A DNA stretch of 64,000 nucleotides from Armatimonadetes bacterium Uphvl-Ar2 (GTDB taxonomy: Bacteria > Armatimonadota > Fimbriimonadia > Fimbriimonadales > Fimbriimonadaceae): contig CP021424.1 of NCBI GenBank assembly GCA_002162095.1, forward strand, positions 2,108,001-2,172,000, read 5' to 3'. A program made the position numbers and the translations under genes. Below the pieces are notes generated by a model, which made no database searches, was not told the origin of the DNA, and saw only the letters and a list, made by a program, of their open reading frames with translations. Positions within the stretch are counted from its first letter, which is position 1; every line of letters begins with the position of its first letter. Of this stretch, positions 34,293-43,259 are shown in pieces.

Positions 34293-35441
34293 TTACTTGA
34301 CCCCGCCGACGGCATACGTAATGCCCAGCGACATGTCGACTGGCCCGCCCCCGGTGGGGGAGGCAAAGTTGAGGTCTACCGCGTACTTGTTCGAGTAGGG
34401 GCGGTAGCCCAAACCGAACGTCAGCGCGTTGCGCTCATCAAACCCCGCTCCTCCGCTCGGTGCCATTTGAACACCAAAACGGATCGGCCAACGTGCGTCG
34501 AACTTGAACAGATTGTATTCGAGCCCCCCGCCCAGAACCAGGTGGTTCTTGCGCGGGATCACGCGGTTCGACTGACCTCCAAAGTAATAGTCGGCTTGAA
34601 AACCGTAAACCATGAAGTCATCCGATCCAAATCGTCCGTCGGTCCGCATGGCAAGGCCAAGAGTTGCCTTACCCGGCACGCGGTCGTAGATAGCTTCGGT
34701 GCTCGTATTGCCCTCCAGCGAAATCGGCGTGCGCAAGCTGAACGAGACGTTGAGATCAGGGTTGTTGACCGGGGTGTGACTGATGCCGACCACCGCGCCG
34801 AGGCCCGTCCCGTTGCCGCTCACGTTGGACTGCTGAGTGCCCACCGTCTGGTTCGTCTGCGGGTCCACGATCGTCAAGTTGCTTTCGTTCTTGATGTACT
34901 GGTTCGCCACCACGATGCCAAAACCGTAGTTGGTTTGCCCAGAGTTGCGCCCGTAGCTGATTGTGAAGAAGTCCGTCTGGCTGATGGTCTCCTCAAAGTA
35001 GTTGTCCACTCGCAGCTGGCCGTTGGCCAGACCCGTGCCCGCCTGCTGGTTGCGCAGGTAACCGCCCGTGGTGAAGCTCAGGCCGATGGTGCCGGTGGCC
35101 ACCGGGGTGGCATAGCCCACGTGGGTGATGGCGCGCTTGCCAAAGAACTCTTCACCGTTGAAGGTGCGGTTCGTAAAGCTCCCGGTCACGCGCTGACGGC
35201 TCGTCGGCAAGTTGCGGAAGGCTATGCCGAATTGCGAACTGTTGATGAAGCCCAAGTTGGCGGGGTTGCTGAGGGCCGAATAGGTGTTGGCATCGGTGGC
35301 GTAAAACGCGCCGCCCGCCCCCATGGTTCGCCCGCCTGCGTCCAACGCATTGACGAGATCAGGGACCTGACCCAGGCTCAAAGCCGAACCGCTAAGCCCA
35401 AAAACGGCCAGCGACACTCCCAAGGGCAACTTCTTCATCAT
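34293..35441 (-). CDS. PorV/FadL-like outer-membrane beta-barrel protein
   Basis: 382 aa. A signal peptide (KKLPLGVSLAVFGLSGSALSLGQ) precedes LDAGGRTMGAGGAFYATDANTYSALSNPANLG, which matches the G-A-x-x-M-G-x-GGAF ... NPA-x-L hatch of the OMPP1/FadL/PorV superfamily. Alternating strands ending in aromatic residues fill the rest and the protein closes with LGITYAVGG. I place the start at ATG 35441, with AGGT near it, instead of the ATG at 35474. CATAAT lies just upstream (about 35477-35482) as a possible internal promoter. Confidence 0.7.
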   Translation of the reverse strand: MMKKLPLGVSLAVFGLSGSALSLGQVPDLVNALDAGGRTMGAGGAFYATDANTYSALSNPANLGFINSSQFGIAFRNLPTSRQRVTGSFTNRTFNGEEFFGKRAITHVGYATPVATGTIGLSFTTGGYLRNQQAGTGLANGQLRVDNYFEETISQTDFFTISYGRNSGQTNYGFGIVVANQYIKNESNLTIVDPQTNQTVGTQQSNVSGNGTGLGAVVGISHTPVNNPDLNVSFSLRTPISLEGNTSTEAIYDRVPGKATLGLAMRTDGRFGSDDFMVYGFQADYYFGGQSNRVIPRKNHLVLGGGLEYNLFKFDARWPIRFGVQMAPSGGAGFDERNALTFGLGYRPYSNKYAVDLNFASPTGGGPVDMSLGITYAVGGVK

Positions 35442-35484
35442 GCGTACCTGTTCCAAGACGGTGTAAGTTCTCATTATGCCGCGC

Positions 35485-36471
35485 TTACTGTCCTTGGACC
35501 TGCAGGACGACCTCTTGGCGCACGGCGGCGTTTCCAGCCTTGTCCACGGCCGTCACCACGAGCTTAAACTGACCCGGCAATCGGAACTTGGATTGCACCC
35601 GGCCGGTCCATACGATGCGGTTGCCATCCGTGCGAATGGAGCGGCGACTAACTCGCGCCAGGAACCGGTTATCCATGCCCACCAGGGTCACGTCCACGCC
35701 GGTGCGGTCAATCGCATTAGCGAACTGATCTTGCACGCTTAGCACCACGGCCAGCGAACTGCGCGGGAACAATGTGGTGCCGTTGGCCGGGGCGAGGATC
35801 GAGATCACCGGGGCGCGGCGGTCCAGCGTCACGCTTACGTTGCGGTTCGTCACGTTGCCCGCGAGGTCTTCAACTCGGAATTCGATGTTTTGGGTCCCAT
35901 CCGTGAGGATGGAACTGGCATCCCACACCACGTTGATCGTTTCGGTGTTGCCGCTATTGTTGGGGATGTCGCTGTTGTTCACCCGTACGCGCCATTCTTT
36001 GATGTTCGGCTCGTCCAGCGTCGCGCGGATGTTGACAGTGCCATCTACAAAGGAGTTGCTGATCGGGTCGAAGTCCACGATCTTGGGGTTGCGGATGTCA
36101 ACGATCACCGGGATCGGCGGCACGGTGTTGTAGGTGTTGCCGGGTTCCGTGGCGATCACCTGAATGTTGTAGGCACCCTGCGGAGAGGTTTCGCCAAAGT
36201 TAAGGGGAATCGTGCCCGTGGCATCGCCGCCCGGTTCGGGCGTGAACTTGCGCTCCACGGAGACTATGTTCGCGGGGTTGGCTACGTTCGTCGCCGTCAC
36301 CACCACCGTGGCTTCACGGTTGGAACCGGTGATGTTGATCTGAACGTTGTTGCTGCGGCCGAGATATTCGCCGTCGGTCGGCTTCGTCACCGTAATCGTC
36401 GCCGCTTGGCTGAGGGCGGCCGCCAAGGTGGCGCCAAGAATCCAAATGGCTCGCATCGATCCCTCTCTCAT
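35485..36471 (-). CDS. exported protein with Ig-like domains
   Basis: 328 aa. Signal peptide MRAIWILGATLAAALSQA. About three Ig-like domains follow, marked by the recurring pattern of TVTKPTDGEYLG, VIVDIRNPKIVDFDP, VEDLAGNVTNRNVSVTLDRRAPVISILAPANGTTL and VVTAVDKAGNAAVRQEVVLQVQGQ, as in bacterial Big-type and cadherin-like repeats. Two starts are possible: ATG 36471 with TATACT 7 bases upstream (leaderless) or ATG 36456 with GAGAGAGGG before it. It is the first gene of the exported operon. Confidence 0.7.
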   Translation of the reverse strand: MREGSMRAIWILGATLAAALSQAATITVTKPTDGEYLGRSNNVQINITGSNREATVVVTATNVANPANIVSVERKFTPEPGGDATGTIPLNFGETSPQGAYNIQVIATEPGNTYNTVPPIPVIVDIRNPKIVDFDPISNSFVDGTVNIRATLDEPNIKEWRVRVNNSDIPNNSGNTETINVVWDASSILTDGTQNIEFRVEDLAGNVTNRNVSVTLDRRAPVISILAPANGTTLFPRSSLAVVLSVQDQFANAIDRTGVDVTLVGMDNRFLARVSRRSIRTDGNRIVWTGRVQSKFRLPGQFKLVVTAVDKAGNAAVRQEVVLQVQGQ

Positions 36472-36478
36472 GCCCGCC

Positions 36479-36484
36479 AGTATA
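36479..36484 (-). promoter_or_regulatory. -10-like hexamer TATACT
   Basis: On the minus strand TATACT ends 7 bases before the ATG at 36471 of the Ig-like gene and 22 bases before ATG 36456. Confidence 0.45.
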
Positions 36485-36492
36485 GCACCCGC

Positions 36493-37302
36493 TTACGGGT
36501 TCAGGATGGACTCCACAAAGTTCGCCACGCCGCCTTCATCGTGGCCCGGAACCACAATGTCCGCCACCGCTTTCAGGCCATCAGGGGCCCCGCCCATCGC
36601 GCCGGCGTAGCCCGCCCACTCCAGCATTTCTTTGTCATTAAAGTAGTCGCCGATGGCCGCAACTTCATGCGCCTGGATACCGAGCGTCTCGCAAAGGATT
36701 TGTAAGCCCCGCCCCTTGTGGATCCCCACCGGCAAGAACTCTACGTAGTCGGCTTCGCTACGCACCAGTTCGTAGTCGGTGCCATGGGCGCCCGGGGCTG
36801 TCGCCACGGCCTCTTCAATCACGGGCGGGTGGTCGAAGTACAGGAGCTTGGTGGCCGGGTGGGTGACCAGGCCCTCGTAGCCGACCACCGGCACCTGGCC
36901 GAGCCCCGTCCGGCGCTGATACTCCGCCGCAAAGGTGCCCCCGGTGGACATCAGAACTTGGCTCCCGGAATACAGATTGGTGTGGAGTTGCCGCGCCTGG
37001 CTGAAGGCAATGAGGTCATCCCGTACACAATCGTCCAGCCGGAAGTGTGCGATTTCGCTGCCGTCATCGGCCATCACATAAGCCCCGTTGCAACTCACGA
37101 TAGGGCCTTGCAAGCCCACTGCCTGGGCAATCGACGTCATGGTGCTGGGCGCCCGCCCGCTGGCCAATACGACCATGATCCCCGCTTCTTGAGCGCGGCG
37201 CAAAGCCGCTGCTGAATCCGGGTGCGGGGTGCGCGCCCGGGTGAGCAGCGTGCCGTCGCAGTCCACGGCGATCAAGCGGATGGAGGAAACGGAGGTGCTC
37301 AT
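36493..37302 (-). CDS. Cof-type HAD-IIB phosphatase
   Basis: 269 aa. HAD motif I AVDCDGTLL, motif II VVLASGRA, motif III-like Lys in VGIHKGRGLQILC, and motif IV AIGDYFNDKEMLEWAGY place it in the Cof/YidA-like group. The C2 cap lies between motifs II and III. Such enzymes dephosphorylate sugar phosphates, FMN or other small phosphates; the substrate is unknown. I use ATG 37302 since the longer upstream reading shows no homology. Confidence 0.88.
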   Translation of the reverse strand: MSTSVSSIRLIAVDCDGTLLTRARTPHPDSAAALRRAQEAGIMVVLASGRAPSTMTSIAQAVGLQGPIVSCNGAYVMADDGSEIAHFRLDDCVRDDLIAFSQARQLHTNLYSGSQVLMSTGGTFAAEYQRRTGLGQVPVVGYEGLVTHPATKLLYFDHPPVIEEAVATAPGAHGTDYELVRSEADYVEFLPVGIHKGRGLQILCETLGIQAHEVAAIGDYFNDKEMLEWAGYAGAMGGAPDGLKAVADIVVPGHDEGGVANFVESILNP

Positions 37303-37447
37303 GCCTAGTTGAGTGTGCGGAATGGAAGCGGAGGCTCTCCGACATTCGGCCCGGACGGGCCCAGGAAAACCCGCGGCCCGGAACCGTAAAGATTGCCAGT
37401 GTCGGTGCCAACAATCACTTGTGCGGGGGAGTGCCGCATTCACGAAG

Positions 37448-37930
37448 ATGAGTCAAGACGCTATTGCCGGCCCGGAAATCGAAGCCAGTGCCAGTCAGGT
37501 CCAGCACGTTGAGGATCGCCAAACCGTAGTCTTCCGTTTGAGCGGAGAATCCTACGGCATTGAGATTTTTCGAGTCAACGAGATTATCCGGATGCGGGAC
37601 ATCACGCCGATTCCGCGCACCGAGGCCCATATCCGCGGTCTCGTGAACCTTCGCGGCAAAACCATCCCGGTGGTGGACCTGCGGGTCCGCATGGGGCTGG
37701 AAGTCGTGGAGGAAACCGACAGCAGCCGCATCATCGTGGTAGACGCGGAAGATGGCCAAGTCGGCATCATTGTCGACGCCGTGAACGAGGTCGTCACGCT
37801 GGAAGGCCAGCATATCGAGCCAACTCCGTCGTTGGCCAACGATGACCAAACCGAATTTGTGGAGGCCGTAGCGAAGCGCGACGCCGAGCTGGTGACCCTA
37901 CTGAACCTCGACAGCGCCTTGGCTGCGTAA
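37448..37930 (+). CDS. cheW: chemotaxis coupling protein CheW
   Basis: 160 aa. CheW domain with VVFRLSGESYGIEIFRVNEIIRM, IPRTEAHIRGLVNLRGKTIPVVDLR, SRIIVVDAEDGQVGIIVDAVNEVVTL and a conserved C-terminus; about 20 extra residues precede it. It bridges receptors and CheA. It is the first of the cheW-cheA-HDOD-fliD set. No methyl-accepting receptor, CheY, CheR or CheB gene is in the window. Confidence 0.93.
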   Translation: MSQDAIAGPEIEASASQVQHVEDRQTVVFRLSGESYGIEIFRVNEIIRMRDITPIPRTEAHIRGLVNLRGKTIPVVDLRVRMGLEVVEETDSSRIIVVDAEDGQVGIIVDAVNEVVTLEGQHIEPTPSLANDDQTEFVEAVAKRDAELVTLLNLDSALAA

Positions 37931-37947
37931 ATGCAAGGAAGAGAACA

Positions 37948-40035
37948 ATGAGCGCCGAACTGGATATGAGCCAATATGTCGATCTCTTCTTACAGGAGGC
38001 CGACGAGCAGATTGAAATTTTAGAGCAAGAGACGTTAAAGCTGGAGGAGGACCCGACCAGCGAGCGTCTGCAGATCATTTTCCGGGCGGCGCACACGCTC
38101 AAGGGATCAAGCCGTGCCATGGGCTTTGCCGGCATGGCCGAACTGACCCATGAGATGGAGAACGTGCTGGACCAACTGCGCGAAGGACGATTGCTGGTCT
38201 CCACCGAGATTGCGGATGCGCTCTTGCAGTGCCAGGACGAACTGCGCCAGATGGTGGTGAGTATCCGCGAGGGCAACGGCGACCAAGGCGATTGCAGCGC
38301 GCTGGTGGCTCAACTTCAGGGCTTCGTGAACGGCTCATCCGCGCCCTTGGCTATGGATGCGGCCCCGGCGGCTGCCAGCGGCCCGAAAGAAGAGTCCCTG
38401 CCCCTCAGCCACGAGCTAGTGGATACGCTGAAGCAAGCCGCTGAACAGTCTCCGATCCGACAACTGCGCGTGAGACTGAACGCTGAGTGCGTGATGAAGT
38501 TTGCCCGGGCCTACATGGTCACCGGGGTTCTCACGGAAGTTGCCGAGCTCCTGGCGACCGTCCCCTCCGTTGAGGACCTTGAGGAAGAGAAGTTCAGCCT
38601 CCAGTTCATTGCCCTGTTCCAAGGTGGTCCGACGGACGATGAGTTGCTTGCCCAACTCAAGGGCATCAGTGAGATTGATAGCCTAGTTTTGAGTCCGTGG
38701 ACGGCGGAAGCTACGCCTGAACTCACCGTCGCTTCAAACGAGGCCGAATTAGCCCCGGCGGCCCCCGCCGCACCGGTGGCACCCGCTGCTCCCGCCGCGC
38801 CGGCCGCCAAGGCACCAAGCATGGATGCCAACAAGCAGGCGGCCTCGGTTTCCGGTCAGACGGTACGCGTGGATGTCACTCGTCTTGACGCCCTGATGAA
38901 TCTGATCGGGGAACTCGTTATTGACCGTACCCGCATTGCCCAGATTGGCAGCGAGCTGGGTTCTAAATTCAGCGACCCCAACATTGACGCCCTAGAAGAG
39001 ACCGTCAGCCACATAGCCCGCATCACCAGCGACCTTCAAGACCAAATCATGAAGGCCCGTATGATGCCGATTGAGACGGTATTCAACCGCTTCCCCCGCG
39101 TCGTCCGCGACCTCGCCCAAAAGCTTGGGAAGGACGTGAAGCTGGAACTGGTGGGTGGCGAAACCGAACTCGACCGTAGCGTCATCGAAGTCATTGGCGA
39201 CCCGCTTCTGCACATCCTGCGGAACAGCGTGGACCACGGGCTAGAGGACCCCGACACTCGCGAGCAACTGGGCAAACCGCGCCAGGGCCGCGTGCTGGTG
39301 AAGGCGTGCCACCAAGATAACCACATTGTTATTGAGATCAGTGACGATGGGCGCGGCATTGACGCCGAGCGCATTCGCAAGAAGGCCGTCGAAAAGGGGC
39401 TGCTTACCAAGGATCAGGCCGAACGCATGACCGAGCGCGAAGCTCTCCAATACATCTTTTCCAGCGGATTTAGCACCGCCGCCGAAGTCAGCGAAGTCAG
39501 CGGACGCGGTGTGGGGATGGACATTGTCCGCTCGAACCTGCAGCGCCTGGGTGGCCTCATCGACCTCGAAACCGAAGTCGGCAAGGGCTCCCGCTTTGTG
39601 CTCCGTTTGCCGCTCACGCTCGCCATCATTCGCGGGCTACTGACCAACGTGGGCGAGCAAGTCATCGTCCTTCCTCTGGGCAGTGTCGTTGAGACACTCC
39701 TGGTGGAAGCCGCGAGCATCCAGAGCGTGAATCGCAACGAAGTAATTGTTCTTCGAGGCCAAACCCTCCCCTTAGTTCGACTGAATGAAATGTTTGCCAT
39801 TCACAGCCGTGAAGATTCCACGGAGGACGGCCAATACGTTGTCGTAGTGGGATTGGCAGAACGAAGGATTGGTCTGGCGGTTGACGGCCTCGTGGGAGAG
39901 AAGGAAGTCGTCATCAAGTCGCTCAGTCGCTTCTGCGGCGAAGTCCCCGGTATCAGCGGCGCCACCATCCTGGGCGATGGCAACGTGGCACTCATCGCCG
40001 ATGTCAACGGAATCGTATTGAAGGAATCGGCCTAA
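37948..40035 (+). CDS. cheA: chemotaxis histidine kinase CheA
   Basis: 695 aa. Order: HPt domain with phosphorylatable His in FRAAHTLKGSSRAMG (about residue 48), a middle region with an Ala/Pro-rich linker (about residues 270-290), a dimerisation helix pair, the HATPase domain (HILRNSVDHGLEDP, ISDDGRGIDAE, SGRGVGMDIV) and a CheW-like end. The response-regulator-binding P2 domain is not clearly identified between them. Ribosome site AAGGAAGAG lies before the ATG, 17 bases after cheW. Confidence 0.94.
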   Translation: MSAELDMSQYVDLFLQEADEQIEILEQETLKLEEDPTSERLQIIFRAAHTLKGSSRAMGFAGMAELTHEMENVLDQLREGRLLVSTEIADALLQCQDELRQMVVSIREGNGDQGDCSALVAQLQGFVNGSSAPLAMDAAPAAASGPKEESLPLSHELVDTLKQAAEQSPIRQLRVRLNAECVMKFARAYMVTGVLTEVAELLATVPSVEDLEEEKFSLQFIALFQGGPTDDELLAQLKGISEIDSLVLSPWTAEATPELTVASNEAELAPAAPAAPVAPAAPAAPAAKAPSMDANKQAASVSGQTVRVDVTRLDALMNLIGELVIDRTRIAQIGSELGSKFSDPNIDALEETVSHIARITSDLQDQIMKARMMPIETVFNRFPRVVRDLAQKLGKDVKLELVGGETELDRSVIEVIGDPLLHILRNSVDHGLEDPDTREQLGKPRQGRVLVKACHQDNHIVIEISDDGRGIDAERIRKKAVEKGLLTKDQAERMTEREALQYIFSSGFSTAAEVSEVSGRGVGMDIVRSNLQRLGGLIDLETEVGKGSRFVLRLPLTLAIIRGLLTNVGEQVIVLPLGSVVETLLVEAASIQSVNRNEVIVLRGQTLPLVRLNEMFAIHSREDSTEDGQYVVVVGLAERRIGLAVDGLVGEKEVVIKSLSRFCGEVPGISGATILGDGNVALIADVNGIVLKESA

Positions 40036-40070
40036 ACAGCCCCTGACCCCCAAAGAGAGAGATCGCAATC

Positions 40071-40940
40071 ATGTCAGCACGTTCGGAAAACTTCTTGCTT
40101 CGGCGCTATATTGAAAAGGCCATGGTGGACCTGCCCGCCATGCCCACCACGGTAATGCGCGTCGTCCGCGCCATTGAAGGAGGTGAAGCCAGTGCCGCGC
40201 AGATCGAAAAGATCATCACGGCCGACGCCGCGATCACGAGTAAGGTCCTAAAGACCGTCAACTCACCGTACTTTGGGATGCCGCGCACGATCTCCAGCGT
40301 CAACCAAGCGATCCAAATCTTGGGCCTCAATCAATTGCGCAACGTGACCCTGAGCATCGGCGTGCTGAACGCGCTCAACACCACGAGTCCGCGTATCCAG
40401 GCCTTGCAGCAGCAGTGCTGGGAGCAGTCCTTTGCCAGCGCCAGTGCGGCCCACCGCATTGCCGTCAAGAAGGGCCTGGCCAAGCCGCAGCAAGAAGCGG
40501 TGCTGATCGGGGGCTTGCTCCACGATATCGGCCAACTGTTCTTGCTGACCCTATTCAACATCCCCTATACCGAAGTTCAAACCCGCAGCAAGAAGCAAAT
40601 CGCTCCGCTGCACGAGGTGGAACGGCAGGTGCTGGGCACCACCCACGCCAATCTGGGGGCCTCGCTGGCGGAACGCTGGTCGTTCCCGGCAGACCTCGTG
40701 GAGATGATCCGTGATCACGACGGCGACCCCACGGCCGAGACGCTGAACCCGACGGTGGCCTGTGTGCACCTGGCGGACCGCATTGTGAACCGCACTATCG
40801 AGCCGGAATCGGCCGAAGAGATCTATCCCCTGGATCCGAAGTTCGCGGAATGGCTGAACCTATCCGATGCTGAGCTGACCGAGATTGCGGAAGCGACCAT
40901 GAAGGACATGGAGCAAGCCAAGGTCGCGGCCAGTGCCTAA
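40071..40940 (+). CDS. HDOD domain protein
   Basis: 289 aa. The HDOD pattern is visible: LPAMPTTVMRVVRAIEG, ITADAAITSKVLKTVNSPYFGM, ISSVNQAIQILGLNQLRNV and, in the middle, GLLHDIGQLFLL, plus EMIRDHDGD. HDOD domains relate to HD hydrolases but often lack activity and act in signalling with CheA- or c-di-GMP-type pathways. It sits 35 bases after cheA with AGAGAGAG as ribosome site, pointing to motility or surface signalling. Confidence 0.85.
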   Translation: MSARSENFLLRRYIEKAMVDLPAMPTTVMRVVRAIEGGEASAAQIEKIITADAAITSKVLKTVNSPYFGMPRTISSVNQAIQILGLNQLRNVTLSIGVLNALNTTSPRIQALQQQCWEQSFASASAAHRIAVKKGLAKPQQEAVLIGGLLHDIGQLFLLTLFNIPYTEVQTRSKKQIAPLHEVERQVLGTTHANLGASLAERWSFPADLVEMIRDHDGDPTAETLNPTVACVHLADRIVNRTIEPESAEEIYPLDPKFAEWLNLSDAELTEIAEATMKDMEQAKVAASA

Positions 40941-41006
40941 GTTTGGTTCGGGTCCCGCAATTCACGGGGGAGGGCGGCGCCTCAAATCGCCGAAGGAAGA
41001 AGTACA

Positions 41007-43253
41007 ATGAGTGTAAATGGAAGTCTGAGTGGAATCTCGTTCTCCGGCCTAGGGTCGGGGATCGACACGGCTTCCATTGTTTCTCAGCTAATCAGCTTGG
41101 AGCGGTTGCCGATCAACCGGATGCAGACGCAAAAGACGCGCATCCAGACCCGCCAGGCTTACTACAACGAACTCAAAGCCCGAACCTCGAGCGTGGCGGC
41201 CTCGCTCGGCACTCTCAAGCAGTCAGCGACCCTGAATGCGGTGAAGGGCACGAGCGCCAACACCGACGTGGCGACCGTGAGTGTCTCGGCGACGGCGAAC
41301 CCGGGTTCGTATTTGCTCAAGGTTTCTCAACTGGCGGCCGCGCAGCGATCTACTAGCACCGTGCAGGCCAGTTCTTCGACGGCTCTCGGCTACACTGGCA
41401 CGTTCACCGTGAATGGCAAGAGCCTGGAGGTCGCGGCGACCGACACGCTCGCAGGCATTGCCTCCAAATTGAATGCGCTGGGCGTGGGCGTGAGTGCCAA
41501 CGTGATCTCGGGCCAATCCGGTGACGCCTATCTCAGCCTGAGCTCCACGGCTACCGGTCAGAAGAATGCCATTTCGCTGGCCAACGTCAGCGGCACTGCG
41601 TTGGCATCACTAGGATTCTTGGGGGGCACCGACAGCTTGCGCGATGCCACCGGCACCACGGCGCGTAGTGTCAGCTTCGCTAGCGTCAGCCAAAGTCTGG
41701 GCAGCCTGACGGGCCTTACCGGCACCGCCGATTTCGACGTCAACGGCACCACTGTGACCGTGGACTTTGCCACGGATACGCTGGACTCCCTGGCCACCAA
41801 GATTTCTGCTGAGGGAAGCGTGACGGCGACGGTGAAGACCGACTCCGCCACGAACCGCTCCTACTTGGAGCTGGATGGCGCGAGTCTGGGCACACTTCTC
41901 ACCGATACCTCGGGCGTGCTGAAGCAACTCGGCATTTTTCAAAACAACTTTGCGCAGCCCGTGACGGCGGCGCAGGACGCCACGTTCACCCTGGACGGCA
42001 TCGCCATGCGCAGTGCCACCAATACCGTCTCCAACGCCGTGAATGGCGTGACAATGACGCTGAAGAAGGCCAACGCCACCACCCCAGAAGAGTCGCTGAT
42101 CACGGTGGAGCGCGACACCGATACGGTGGTCAATTCTTTCAAGGCCTTTGCGGATGCTTACAACAATCTCAACGGTTTCATCCGCCAGAACAGCAGCTTT
42201 GATGCGGAGACCTTCGAGAGTGGCGCTCTATTTGGCGACCCGATCGCCCGCCAACTGGAAGACATCATGTCCGACTTGATCTTCCAGACCAAACCGGACG
42301 CGGCCACTGGCGACCTCAATTCGCTCTTACAAATCGGATTCGGGCGAGATAACACCGGCAAACTCACACTGGACGAATCTCGACTGCGAGAAGCGCTGAC
42401 GAACAACGCCTCGGGCGTGAGTAAGTTGTTCTCAAACGCCGGTTCGACGACCGGCGCGGACCTAGCATTTATAACAGGTACCAATGCCAGCCGAAACCTG
42501 TCCGCAGCCAGCGTTGTCATCACGCAAGCCGCCACCGCGCACCTGGTTGCATCGGACGCCGTGGGCGGAACCCCGCAAGTGGCGGGAGAAATTTTAACGT
42601 TTGGGGGCTCAATCTTCGGGAACTCTAACATCCTGTTTGCGATTCCCAGCGGCATTGATCAATCTGAAATCGCGAACCTTATCAACAGCGATTCGCGCCT
42701 CAAAGATCTCGTCACGGCCAGTTACAGCAGCGGAACGCTGAGCATCACCAGCAAGACGAAGGGTACACCGGGGGCCTTTACGGTGACGAGTAACGTCGCC
42801 AGTGCGGCCGGCAATAGTGGCATCGGCACCAGCGGCGGCAACATCACGGCCGGGGTAAACGTCGAGGGCACGATCAATGGGGAAGCCGCGACCGGCCTCG
42901 GAACTTTGCTCACCGGCAATAGTGGCAACGCGAACACCGAAGGGGTTCAAGTGCGCTACTCGGGCACGACCACTGGCAATGTCGGCACCGTAACGTTCTC
43001 ACAGGGCCTGGCCGCGCGTCTGGAAAACCAGATGCTGCTCTTTTCCGACTCGGTGAAGGGCATTTTCAAGGCGCAGGATGACTCGCTCACGAGTCAGATC
43101 GCCGATATTGACCGCACCATCGCCAACCGAGAAGCCGTTCTCAAGCTCCGCGAAGCGAATCTCAAGGCACGATTCCAGGCCATGGACTCGGCCATCAGTG
43201 CATTCCGGGCGCAGCAAGCGCAACTCGGGGCCGCGCTCAGTGGCCAGCGCTAA
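41007..43253 (+). CDS. fliD: flagellar hook-associated protein 2 (filament cap) FliD
   Basis: 748 aa, longer than the 450-600 residues of many homologues. The N-terminus SFSGLGSGIDTASIVSQLISLERLPINRMQTQK is the FliD_N signature, followed by a long Ser/Thr/Gly-rich central part and a C-terminal helical FliD_C region (LENQMLLFSDSVKGIFKAQDDSLTSQI ... LKARFQAMDSAISAFRAQQAQLGAAL). It caps the growing filament. AAGGAAGA precedes the ATG. No flagellin, FliS or FlgK gene follows. Confidence 0.88.
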   Translation: MSVNGSLSGISFSGLGSGIDTASIVSQLISLERLPINRMQTQKTRIQTRQAYYNELKARTSSVAASLGTLKQSATLNAVKGTSANTDVATVSVSATANPGSYLLKVSQLAAAQRSTSTVQASSSTALGYTGTFTVNGKSLEVAATDTLAGIASKLNALGVGVSANVISGQSGDAYLSLSSTATGQKNAISLANVSGTALASLGFLGGTDSLRDATGTTARSVSFASVSQSLGSLTGLTGTADFDVNGTTVTVDFATDTLDSLATKISAEGSVTATVKTDSATNRSYLELDGASLGTLLTDTSGVLKQLGIFQNNFAQPVTAAQDATFTLDGIAMRSATNTVSNAVNGVTMTLKKANATTPEESLITVERDTDTVVNSFKAFADAYNNLNGFIRQNSSFDAETFESGALFGDPIARQLEDIMSDLIFQTKPDAATGDLNSLLQIGFGRDNTGKLTLDESRLREALTNNASGVSKLFSNAGSTTGADLAFITGTNASRNLSAASVVITQAATAHLVASDAVGGTPQVAGEILTFGGSIFGNSNILFAIPSGIDQSEIANLINSDSRLKDLVTASYSSGTLSITSKTKGTPGAFTVTSNVASAAGNSGIGTSGGNITAGVNVEGTINGEAATGLGTLLTGNSGNANTEGVQVRYSGTTTGNVGTVTFSQGLAARLENQMLLFSDSVKGIFKAQDDSLTSQIADIDRTIANREAVLKLREANLKARFQAMDSAISAFRAQQAQLGAALSGQR

Positions 43254-43259
43254 AGCAAC

